This document shows positions 5,109-11,726 of a DNA stretch of 36,173 nucleotides, one piece after another. Source of the stretch: a virus; IMG/VR virus record IMGVR_UViG_3300007519_000037, positions 1 through 36,173 of that record; one strand, written 5' to 3'. Within the stretch, counting starts at the first letter, position 1, and each line of letters opens with the position of its first letter. Both the position numbers and the translations under genes were made by a program. Under the pieces are notes generated by a model that searched no databases, had not been told where the DNA came from, and saw only the letters and a list, made by a program, of their open reading frames with translations.

Positions 5109-7140
5109 ACCCAAAATACAATAGATAATCACTTACAACAGATCTATCATTAGAGGAGGGCGGTGTTTGAATCGTTCCTCCTCTTTTGTTTATGTTCGGC
5201 ATGTCTAATGCTATTTCTTTTTTAATATCTTTTTCGACAGTTCGATCAACAGCATCTGCGTACTTTTTAGCACTGAATTCACCTATCTTATTAACTTTTC
5301 CACTGGCAATTTCTGCTAATGTTCCCATATATTCACTATCAGTTTTAGCTAACCCGCCAATAATTCCGGCAAGTTTCTTCAGCGGGTCTTCAATAATATT
5401 TGGTATATATTCAGAATCAACACTTTCAGTTGAAGGACCTCCAGGTGCCGAAGAAAACTTTCCTCCACCTCCACCTTTCCAATACGACCGCGGATTAGCT
5501 CCCTTTGTTCCAGTCTGCACATGAAGATGATTCTGGTGTGCTTTGTCAGCTTTCCATAGGACATTATATCCAGCGGCGGTTAGTTCATCGGCAAGATTAT
5601 CAAATTCTTTATTCCATCTAGGCGAATTTGCTTCAACTATTCCACCTGGTGCATTAACATCAAGAGCCTTACCATCTGGATGCGATGATTTTTTGTTGCC
5701 ACGATTTAAATCAAGACTAGCACCCAGACCTTTCTTTTCAAGCCATTTTTTCAGAGCTCTGATATTATTGCGGGGCGGAGAATCTTCGCTTTTAGATTTA
5801 ACCTTTTCGGGCTTATTCTTTTCTTTGTCAGTGATTCTCCATTTGTCAGCGTCACTTCTAACCTGCACTGGTGTTCTATTTGTGGTTACTTTAACGGCTG
5901 GTTTTGCTGGTGCTTTTGCTGGAGCTTTAGTTGCCGGCTTTGATTGTGTCTTCGCTACAGGAGCCGGAGGCTTTGCTGGTGCTTTTGCTGGAGCTTTAGT
6001 TGCTGGCTTTGCTAGTGCTTTTGCTGGAGCTTTAGTTGCTGGCTTTGCTGGTGCTTTAGTTGCTGGCTTTGATTGTTCTGTAGGAGCTTTTTGCTCTATC
6101 GATTTAACATATTTAGATAGTAGCTCTTGTGGTTTAACATATTCAGATAGCTCTTGTGGTTTAGTGTAATCTTCTGCACCGTAAGGTTTTTCTTTAAGTT
6201 CATCGAAAAACCCTACTATCGCATTAGCAAGTGGAAATAATGCGACAGCTAGTGCACCAAGAGCAACCGACATCAATCCTATTTGTGATTCTTCTTCGCC
6301 TTCACCTTCTAGTTTTTTGGATGTAAATAAGCCCTTACTAGAAGCAGAGACTTTTTCTATAAATGATTCTCTCGCATCTGCCCCTCTATCTTTTTCAATC
6401 TCATATTGATTATCTATATCTTTAGCTATAGTTTCATTTATAAGCTCTAGTTTACTTATAGCTTTAACCAACAGAGAGGATGACTCTGATGACCAATTCT
6501 TATTTTTCTTTTTAACTCTAGTTGGTTTATTTTTATCAATAAAAGATTCATCTTCTTTAACAATTTTTGCAGCGGCTGGAATGTTATCAGACATTTCAGC
6601 AATAGCCTTTGTGGTAACAAATCTTTGAAGAAGTTTCTGAATAGAATCAGGAGCTTTTCTGTTACCAGGGCTCATAACCCAATGCTTGTTTTCTATATCG
6701 AATGTATATTTAGTATCACCGATCAGTACTGGTTCAACACCGCGATCTTGTAGCAGTTCAGTTGGCTGATTTTTAGTACCAGTTGCTTTTTCAATAAGTG
6801 GTATTAATTCTTTAGATGCGTGCTTCTTAGTTTTAGCATCTATCCAACCCTTTTTCTTATTATAAACAAATTTTTGTCCAGCAATAGTAATTGCTGTTGC
6901 TGCTTCTTCTGGTTCTTTTTCTGTTTTCTCTTCAGCAGCATTCTGTTCTCTAACACGAACAGCCGATTCATCTTGAATGTGTGGGTGTGGTGGTGTACCA
7001 GCCGGTGAAAATTTACCTTCATGTATCACGTCGATAAGTGACTGTAATGCTTTGTTTGCAATTATTCCAGTCTTTTCTTCTACCCAACCATTTTGACTAT
7101 GTACATATTTTTCATCACCGATAGTTACTGGCTGTTTCAT
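5080..7140 (-). CDS. Tail-associated protein with M15-type D,D/L,D-peptidase domain
   Basis: 686 residues. Three degenerate repeats open the protein (about 4-39, 84-119, 137-173), each with I(G/A)(D/G)..KY/F.....GW/HW followed by a helix. A basic linker is followed by a membrane segment (286-312, IGLMSVALGALAVALFPLAN..), then Lys/Pro/Ala-rich repeats (about 357-418, KPATKAPAKAPAK type). Residues 455-550 resemble VanY/M15 peptidases: SHPDGKALDV gives H487 and D494, and NHLHV gives H538/H540 as zinc ligands. Such enzymes cut peptidoglycan peptides. It overlaps the lysozyme-domain gene by ATGA and both end in a short Tyr..FGF segment, so they probably act together in local wall degradation at infection. 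A free endolysin is less likely because it sits in a tail operon. Confidence 0.72.
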   Translation of the reverse strand: MKQPVTIGDEKYVHSQNGWVEEKTGIIANKALQSLIDVIHEGKFSPAGTPPHPHIQDESAVRVREQNAAEEKTEKEPEEAATAITIAGQKFVYNKKKGWIDAKTKKHASKELIPLIEKATGTKNQPTELLQDRGVEPVLIGDTKYTFDIENKHWVMSPGNRKAPDSIQKLLQRFVTTKAIAEMSDNIPAAAKIVKEDESFIDKNKPTRVKKKNKNWSSESSSLLVKAISKLELINETIAKDIDNQYEIEKDRGADARESFIEKVSASSKGLFTSKKLEGEGEEESQIGLMSVALGALAVALFPLANAIVGFFDELKEKPYGAEDYTKPQELSEYVKPQELLSKYVKSIEQKAPTEQSKPATKAPAKPATKAPAKALAKPATKAPAKAPAKPPAPVAKTQSKPATKAPAKAPAKPAVKVTTNRTPVQVRSDADKWRITDKEKNKPEKVKSKSEDSPPRNNIRALKKWLEKKGLGASLDLNRGNKKSSHPDGKALDVNAPGGIVEANSPRWNKEFDNLADELTAAGYNVLWKADKAHQNHLHVQTGTKGANPRSYWKGGGGGKFSSAPGGPSTESVDSEYIPNIIEDPLKKLAGIIGGLAKTDSEYMGTLAEIASGKVNKIGEFSAKKYADAVDRTVEKDIKKEIALDMPNINKRGGTIQTPPSSNDRSVVSDYLLYFGFKPSQRIDI
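5152..5188 (+). terminator. Rightward terminator embedded in an opposing coding region
   Basis: AGAGGAGG (5152-5159) pairs perfectly with CCTCCTCT (5177-5184) across a 17-base loop, followed by TTTGTTT. It lies 44 bases after the methyltransferase stop, on the correct strand to end rightward transcription before it runs into the leftward tail operon. The same bases encode Arg-Gly-Gly and Pro-Ser-Ser codons near the end of the minus-strand gene. The opposite strand has no U-run, so it should be directional. Confidence 0.5.
5893..6072 (-). repeat. Lys-Pro-Ala-rich low-complexity repeat tract
   Basis: Short near-identical units encoding KPATKAPAKA-type peptides are repeated within residues 357-416 of the peptidase protein. 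On the + strand they read as recurring GCTGGCTTTGCTGG / GCTTTTGCTGGAGC words. The tract is histone-H1-like: flexible, basic, and prone to unit gain or loss by slippage. It separates the membrane segment from the peptidase domain. Confidence 0.8.
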
Positions 7141-8906
7141 TTAGCAAATCCAAAAAATCTGATATATCCAGTAACTATATTCTTATCATCAGTTTTATAA
7201 TTAGGATTGATGACGTCTAATGAACCACCATTTATTGATCTTATAACCGATGGTATGTCTAATGGACCAGCTCCCTGATCATTAGTGGTTTCTTTCTTCA
7301 TCATACCTTTAATAGCGTTTGTTTCCATCTCCATATTTTTCTTATAAAGATCTAAATATTTTGTATTGTCTGGCGCTTCAATGGTGGCTGGTTTATATGT
7401 TGAATCAGTTTTAGCAAGACCTTTAAGTGGAGCCAATCCTTTTCTAAGCATTTCTGCAACAGTAATATTTTCTTCTTCTGGATTTACTTCCTCTGCTGCT
7501 CCATTAGATGAAACTTTTACACCATCATTAGAAATAGTTTTTTGCGGTTTAAAACCAACATAATTACCAACTTCATGTGAAATTATCATGTTCTTGGCTT
7601 TAGAGAATGGCATGCCACGATAATCTACATTGTCTGGCAAAGCGGCCCACGTCATAGTAGCGACGTCTGCATTATTTCTATTTTGATTCCAGTAATACTC
7701 ACCCAAGATGTCTTGAGTTCCCTTATCAAATTTTAATTTCTTCCAGTCTTTACCGAGAGCTGCGGGAGCTATTGTTTGTATAGTTGCTTTAGTAAATTGA
7801 TATGCACCTACAGGTGAATGCCCGCGCTTGTCTAATTTTTCTCCACCTTTTTCTTTTGCCTTTTGTTGTGTTACGGCTAAGAGCGTGTCCTGAAATTGTA
7901 AAACTTCTTCTATTGTGAGGCTTGATAATTTTTTATTGAATGTTGATTGTGGAGATGTATATTTACCGTTACCAAAGACTATATCATAAGCAGACTGTGG
8001 TGCATTCATCACAACATCTTCTTTTTTCTTAGCTTTCTCTGCATCTTTCTGATGTGGTAGTTTTTCCCCTGGCTTTACTATATTAAATAATCCCGGTTCT
8101 GATTGAATCCAAGTTTTTCCACCAAGAGCGCGATTTTGTCTTTTAATCGATTCAGTTTCACGTTTAGCTACATCTGCAGCATTTGGTTTTCTTACATTAA
8201 AGAGCCCTTCTGGTTCTAGATAATTTCCAAGTTCAGAGAGTTTATCGCCGAATGAAGCATTGGCCTTTTTAAATTCACCTTTCTCTAATAGTGTAAGTAT
8301 TTCTGCAGCCGCCTGGCCAACAGCATTAATGTTAGATGCGATTTTTGTTACTGCAACAATTTTATCAGAAATCCAGTCAATATCTTCCTTGGTAAGAGTC
8401 AATGCTTTTATTGCTAAAAGTAAACCGCCAATTTTTAATAATGGAGATAATAATGAACTTCCAGCATTTTTAATTTTTTCTCCGGCGTCACCTCGCCATT
8501 CTTTTCTTCTTAGAGCACCAACACTAAGATGATCGTTGGCAGACTCAATTATAGTTTCGCGAGAATTTGCCGACTTAACTTTTTCTACATTTTTATCAAA
8601 TTCAATTCTTGCTTTTAGATTTTCATTAATTGAATCTAAATGCTCTATCATAACACCGAGAAGTTGTTCTACTGGCATTTTAGAATTAACACTAGAGCGA
8701 GTTGCAACCTTCGCTGCTGGTGGTACAACAGAACCACCGATAGAACTAAGTGTGTCGTTCTCAGTATTAGATGCCAATGCACCACCGAAGGTATCGTTCA
8801 CTGCTCTATTAATAGGCTTCGACTTATCTTCATCAGAAAGTGCTCCTTTCAGACCACCTCCAACTATTTTTGATTTAACCATCGTTCCTATTATTGCTGG
8901 CAACAT
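7137..8906 (-). CDS. Tail protein with lysozyme-like (GH104-type) domain; possible tape-measure/hub
   Basis: 589 residues, about the length of T4 gp29 (590), in the tape-measure position after gp26 and the frameshift ORF. Residues 1-150 are polar, with a helical stretch QLLGVMIEHLDSINENLKAR (81-100). A hydrophobic segment at 151-171 (SLLSPLLKIGGLLLAIKALTL) follows. Two copies of (E)P(E)GLFN(V/I).KP occur at 231-241 and 269-279. Residues 304-447 resemble the lysozyme/transglycosylase domain of phage tail and lambda-R-type proteins: YDIVFGNGKY..P, LTIEEVLQFQ, SPVGAYQFTKATI, FDKGTQDILGEYYW. It probably cleaves glycan strands at the infection site; the catalytic residue is not certain. Its ATG abuts the upstream TAA. 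Whether it is the tape measure or a separate virion muramidase cannot be decided from sequence alone. Confidence 0.68.
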   Translation of the reverse strand: MLPAIIGTMVKSKIVGGGLKGALSDEDKSKPINRAVNDTFGGALASNTENDTLSSIGGSVVPPAAKVATRSSVNSKMPVEQLLGVMIEHLDSINENLKARIEFDKNVEKVKSANSRETIIESANDHLSVGALRRKEWRGDAGEKIKNAGSSLLSPLLKIGGLLLAIKALTLTKEDIDWISDKIVAVTKIASNINAVGQAAAEILTLLEKGEFKKANASFGDKLSELGNYLEPEGLFNVRKPNAADVAKRETESIKRQNRALGGKTWIQSEPGLFNIVKPGEKLPHQKDAEKAKKKEDVVMNAPQSAYDIVFGNGKYTSPQSTFNKKLSSLTIEEVLQFQDTLLAVTQQKAKEKGGEKLDKRGHSPVGAYQFTKATIQTIAPAALGKDWKKLKFDKGTQDILGEYYWNQNRNNADVATMTWAALPDNVDYRGMPFSKAKNMIISHEVGNYVGFKPQKTISNDGVKVSSNGAAEEVNPEEENITVAEMLRKGLAPLKGLAKTDSTYKPATIEAPDNTKYLDLYKKNMEMETNAIKGMMKKETTNDQGAGPLDIPSVIRSINGGSLDVINPNYKTDDKNIVTGYIRFFGFAK

Positions 8907-9095
8907 TTACTTTAAACTTCTTTTCTCTATTTCTTTTCGTTGTTCTTCTAGATATTGTAAAAGCATGTCAACATATATGTCTCTTTCGAATGGTATAAGT
9001 TGTTCAATATCAGTTATTGAATATTTGTGGTGCTGAGCCAGAGCGAATATTAATTTATAATATTCAGCAAGACTGATATGACTCAGCGCTACATA
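8907..9095 (-). CDS. -1-frame extension of gp26 (gp51/tail-assembly-chaperone-like), frameshift product
   Basis: From base 9095, the frame -1 to gp26 is open for 62 codons to TAA 8907-8909: YVALSHISLAEYYKLIFALA, then a basic linker, then DIEQLIPFERDIYVDMLLQY and a charged helix. The 'DIE.LIPFERDIYV.ML' segment resembles small gp51 or chaperone-like proteins of phage tails. No ATG, GTG or TTG occurs between the upstream stop in this frame and residue 44 of the extension, and no Shine-Dalgarno is evident. Expression by -1 slippage on T TTT TTT (9101-9095) gives a fusion of 232 gp26 residues plus 62, i.e. 294. A CTG start at residue 4 of the extension (LSHIS) is an alternative. The next gene starts at the adjacent base (TAA ATG). 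Confidence 0.65.
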   Translation of the reverse strand, partial: YVALSHISLAEYYKLIFALAQHHKYSITDIEQLIPFERDIYVDMLLQYLEEQRKEIEKRSLK

Positions 9096-9790
9096 AAAAA
9101 ATCTTTTACTCCAGTAAGAATAATCGATCTTTCCACACCATTATCATTTACATAATTAAGTTCCTTTGTAAGCTTTGGCATTTTTTCAAAGAAGTCTTTC
9201 ATCTTATCAAATGTTTTACCTGGCAGTGTGTCTAAGTAATCTACTTTTTCTTGAAATGTGTATTCGCTAAATAGATATAAATCATCTCCATCTGTAATTG
9301 TATCTAAGCAATTTACAATAAAGAACGTCATTAATTCTACATTGTCTTCAAAGACAGGTGCATCTTCAACAATCTGTGCTGGTGGATATTTCATAGTAAG
9401 AATAACCGTATCATTAATTTTGATGTTTTTTTCAACCTCAAGAATTTCTATTTCAAGTTCATCTAAGTCTATTTCGAAATCACGTATCTTTTCATCTTCT
9501 TTATCTCTATAAGAAACAGTAACCATATTGTTAACAGATTTTGCTCTTATTTTTAAGAAGAGATATTCTAAATCAAAGCTTGCAAAATCACGAACATCAA
9601 ATTCAGTATCTATAACACAGTTGTTAACAATTTGTATCATGGCTTTAATGATGGTAAGTTCATTCCCATCTTCTTGTGCTATAAGAAGTATCTTTTCTTC
9701 TTTAACATTGAATTGTCTATATGAAATTACTTTCTTTGTAGATGGTATTGTCAATTCAAATAGTGGTTGATTTATAATTTTAGGTAACAT
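9089..9790 (-). CDS. 26: Baseplate hub assembly protein gp26 (T4_baseplate family)
   Basis: 233 residues (T4 gp26 has 208). The N-terminal half follows the family: LPKIINQPLFELTIPSTKKV, YRQFNVKEEKILL, an Ile/Val-rich NNCV segment, then FDLEYLFLKIRAKSV, IDLDEL.IE and a VILTMKYPPAQ strand. T4 gp26 is needed for hub assembly and is scarce or absent in the finished baseplate, i.e. chaperone-like. The start at 9790 has GGAG 8 bases upstream. The 3' end carries a T7 slippery run that probably lets a fraction of ribosomes continue into a 62-codon extension. It sits in the leftward tail operon after the gp54-like gene. Confidence 0.85.
   Translation of the reverse strand: MLPKIINQPLFELTIPSTKKVISYRQFNVKEEKILLIAQEDGNELTIIKAMIQIVNNCVIDTEFDVRDFASFDLEYLFLKIRAKSVNNMVTVSYRDKEDEKIRDFEIDLDELEIEILEVEKNIKINDTVILTMKYPPAQIVEDAPVFEDNVELMTFFIVNCLDTITDGDDLYLFSEYTFQEKVDYLDTLPGKTFDKMKDFFEKMPKLTKELNYVNDNGVERSIILTGVKDFFM
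9095..9101 (-). promoter_or_regulatory. Slippery heptamer T TTT TTT, candidate programmed -1 frameshift site
   Basis: On the minus strand gp26 ends GAT TTT TTT ATG TAG. The seven T's form X XXY YYZ in exactly the 0-frame register required for tandem -1 slippage. The 0-frame terminates two codons later, while the -1 frame stays open 62 codons. A weak downstream stem (CTGA/TCAG with a 6-base loop, 9072-9085) begins about 9 bases after the heptamer. Confidence 0.6.
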
Positions 9791-9808
9791 AATTTTACTC
9801 CAATAATA

Positions 9809-10618
9809 TTAAAATGAGCCCGTGAAAATCTTACCAAACAGGTCGGTTTTATTTCCAGTAAACTCTGCGTATCTAGCATCATTAAATTGTGCTTGGATAG
9901 TCGCGAAATCGTTAAAAATTCTTTGTGGTATTTCTGCTGTATTTTTAGGTGTTATGATATTAATATCTGTGTATGAAAATTCTATAGAAAGCTTAAGAGC
10001 GCTGTCTTGTTCTCCCCAGGAAACTGGGACATCATTTATCGCGGATGGAAACACATCGAATATTTCATATATGACAACTTGATCTAATGCATTATCATAA
10101 ATAAAAATATTCATTTTTGGATTGGAATACGAATCTTTATATCCAAGTTCATATGGACTATAATTAAGACCGCCCATTGTCGACGTGCTGACCATGTCTC
10201 TACCGCCAGCAGAATCATAATTAACAATAGTTTTCATCCACATATTAAAAAATTCCATTATTTTTCCACGAGTGTCCAATACCCAGTTCAATGTAATATC
10301 ATTAAACTGTGCTGAATACGGAACTCTTTCAATTGGACCGTATCCATATCTTCTAATGGTTTCATCTTTAAGTAATCTTATTCCTGGAAGAATTGCACTC
10401 TCACATCTCATTGCTAATACACTACCATTATCTGTTATAAAATTACTTAAGTTAAATGCTGGTCCATTATTAAATGGTGAAAATGTTACTAGATAACTGT
10501 GAGTTGGAACAATACCGCTTTGGTTCATTTCAGCTTTAAATGAATCAATATTAAAACGGCTCTGTCGTGTTTTCGGAATATCTGGATATTCACCGACCTG
10601 TCTTTCGAAATTAGACAT
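9809..10618 (-). CDS. 54: gp54-like baseplate tail-tube initiator (tail-tube fold)
   Basis: 269 residues from ATG 10618; an in-frame ATG at 10660 lies well inside the preceding gene and is rejected. Tail-tube-family features: an N-terminal arm, then SYLVTFSPF, MRCESAILPG, the conserved IRRYGYGPIERVPY segment, FNDITLNWVLD, a MEFFNMWMKTIVNYDS helix and YEIFDVFPSAINDVPVSWGE..LKLSIEFSYTD. In T4, gp54 and gp48 cap the baseplate and template polymerisation of the gp19 tube. At 269 residues it is longer than gp19 (163) and shorter than gp54 (320). It might instead be the major tail-tube protein; the baseplate operon context favours gp54. Start overlaps the upstream stop by 8 bases. Confidence 0.65.
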   Translation of the reverse strand: MSNFERQVGEYPDIPKTRQSRFNIDSFKAEMNQSGIVPTHSYLVTFSPFNNGPAFNLSNFITDNGSVLAMRCESAILPGIRLLKDETIRRYGYGPIERVPYSAQFNDITLNWVLDTRGKIMEFFNMWMKTIVNYDSAGGRDMVSTSTMGGLNYSPYELGYKDSYSNPKMNIFIYDNALDQVVIYEIFDVFPSAINDVPVSWGEQDSALKLSIEFSYTDINIITPKNTAEIPQRIFNDFATIQAQFNDARYAEFTGNKTDLFGKIFTGSF

Positions 10619-11210
10619 TATATATTGCCTTTTCTGAGTCTGCATAAACACGATTAGCACCGCGCTTTTGGAATCTAGCTAGTGGAAGGAAAATCGCAAT
10701 GTCCCATTCTGAGGGATATATGTACATGAAATTGGATCTTACTTGAGTATTTAAATAATGTTTAATACACGGTTTGAAATATCTTAGTTTAGATATAGAA
10801 TTAAGTAATTGATAGTTCATTCTTAGTTTTGTCGTTTCATCAAATCTACCATTATTTGCCAGATCGTACAATCCATCCATCAGTCGTGCTCTAAGTCTTG
10901 GTGTCAGATAATGAAGATTAATTCCGTAGAATCCACCTTTGACTACTTTGAATGGAAATATGAGTGGAAGCCTATCCCAGTATGGTAGTGTGTCTTTAAA
11001 TTTAGCATCGTAACTAAATAGATACATAGAGCCAACTTTTGGTGTCATGACGGCTCTTTTTGTGTCGCTCATCAGTTTCTTTTCGTTAACTCTTTTAACC
11101 GAAGCCTTTGTTGTTTGTCTATACCACTCGCGTGCTTCTTTGGTTCTCGCTGGCACTTGCCCCGATCTCATACCTTTAGTAACAATATCGTCAAAAATCT
11201 GTTTTGACAT
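10611..11210 (-). CDS. gp2-like putative DNA end protector
   Basis: 199 residues. A basic helical N terminus (about 1-50, many Lys/Arg) precedes the conserved stretch GSMYLFSYDAKFKDTLPYWD-RLPLIFPF and GGFYGINLHYLTPRLRARLMD, then a helical region (KLRMNYQLLNSISK..YFKPCIKHYL) and SEWDIAIFLPLARFQK. I recall this 'KD.LPYYDR.PL..P......GFYG.NLHYL.P..RA.L.D' pattern from T4-like phages, where it is annotated as gp2 (caps virion DNA ends against host nuclease) or left hypothetical. T4 gene 2 is also adjacent to gene 4, which supports the call. GGAG lies 6 bases before the ATG. Function is inferred from context. Confidence 0.5.
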   Translation of the reverse strand: MSKQIFDDIVTKGMRSGQVPARTKEAREWYRQTTKASVKRVNEKKLMSDTKRAVMTPKVGSMYLFSYDAKFKDTLPYWDRLPLIFPFKVVKGGFYGINLHYLTPRLRARLMDGLYDLANNGRFDETTKLRMNYQLLNSISKLRYFKPCIKHYLNTQVRSNFMYIYPSEWDIAIFLPLARFQKRGANRVYADSEKAIYNV

Positions 11211-11236
11211 TTAATTCTCCAATTTTAATTATTTAT

Positions 11237-11686
11237 TCAAAATTTCAGGTTGAGTTCTTTTTCTGTTATAACTACCCAGTCCCAACCCTTATTGGCACAA
11301 ACCGTCTTCGCTGCTTTCCACTTGGCATCATTTATTGCCCATGTATGTACTTCATTCAAATATCGTCTAGATGGTTTGCCCTTCTGAGCACGTGGTGGTT
11401 GTGTTTGAGCAAATGGTTTTACTTCAACTAATATTTCGCTTATTTTACCATCTGAATGATTTCTTTTCTTCACGTAAAAATCAGGAAAATATCTATGGAC
11501 TTTGTTATCTACCGGTGACCTGTAGGGGATTATTATTTCTTCAGAACCCCATTCTATAACATCAGGATGTGTATCTAATTTAGACATCACAATAAGCTCC
11601 CACCTACTCCTATATACAATATTAGAAGGGTCTCCAGTGTATTTTTTGGGATTTTTTGGTCTAAATTTACCTCTATATGCTACCAT
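11237..11686 (-). CDS. 4: Head completion protein gp4 (nuclease-like)
   Basis: 149 residues from ATG 11686 (T4 gp4 has 150). The frame is open further upstream, but that part overlaps the divergent gene and the promoter. The family pattern is clear: KFRPKNPKKYTGDPSNIVYR, SRWEL, HPDVIEWGSEEIIIPYRSPV, HRYFPDF, ILVEVKP and WVVITEKEL. The 'PDF..E.K' arrangement is a restriction-endonuclease-like (PD-(D/E)XK) active site. gp4 completes filled heads so tails can attach. It is the first gene of the leftward operon. The start codon has no visible Shine-Dalgarno and lies 4 bases after a leftward TATAAATA, which could make its mRNA nearly leaderless. Confidence 0.85.
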   Translation of the reverse strand: MVAYRGKFRPKNPKKYTGDPSNIVYRSRWELIVMSKLDTHPDVIEWGSEEIIIPYRSPVDNKVHRYFPDFYVKKRNHSDGKISEILVEVKPFAQTQPPRAQKGKPSRRYLNEVHTWAINDAKWKAAKTVCANKGWDWVVITEKELNLKF

Positions 11687-11690
11687 TAAA

Positions 11691-11702
11691 TATTTATAAA
11701 TA
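11691..11702. promoter_or_regulatory. Palindromic divergent late promoter, TATTTATAAATA
   Basis: A 12-bp perfect palindrome containing TATAAATA on both strands (rightward 11695-11702, leftward 11698-11691), in the 40-bp gap between gp4 (-) and gp48-like (+). The rightward copy continues AAA, matching the other five + strand promoters of this window. The leftward copy continues TTT and may be weaker. It would drive both tail operons from one site. Confidence 0.65.
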
Positions 11703-11726
11703 AAATAAAAACGAAAAGAGTTTTTA

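Noticed and set aside
5101-5112. GGGTTTAAACCC perfect palindrome as an operator or attachment site
   Set aside because: Fully explained as coding overlap at the ends of two convergent genes; a 12-bp palindrome alone is weak evidence and no partner copy was seen in the window.
5543-6169. 208-codon + strand frame with Ala/Gly/Phe-rich repeats
   Set aside because: Antisense of the Lys-Pro-Ala repeat tract of the minus-strand peptidase gene; no ribosome-binding site and no operon context.
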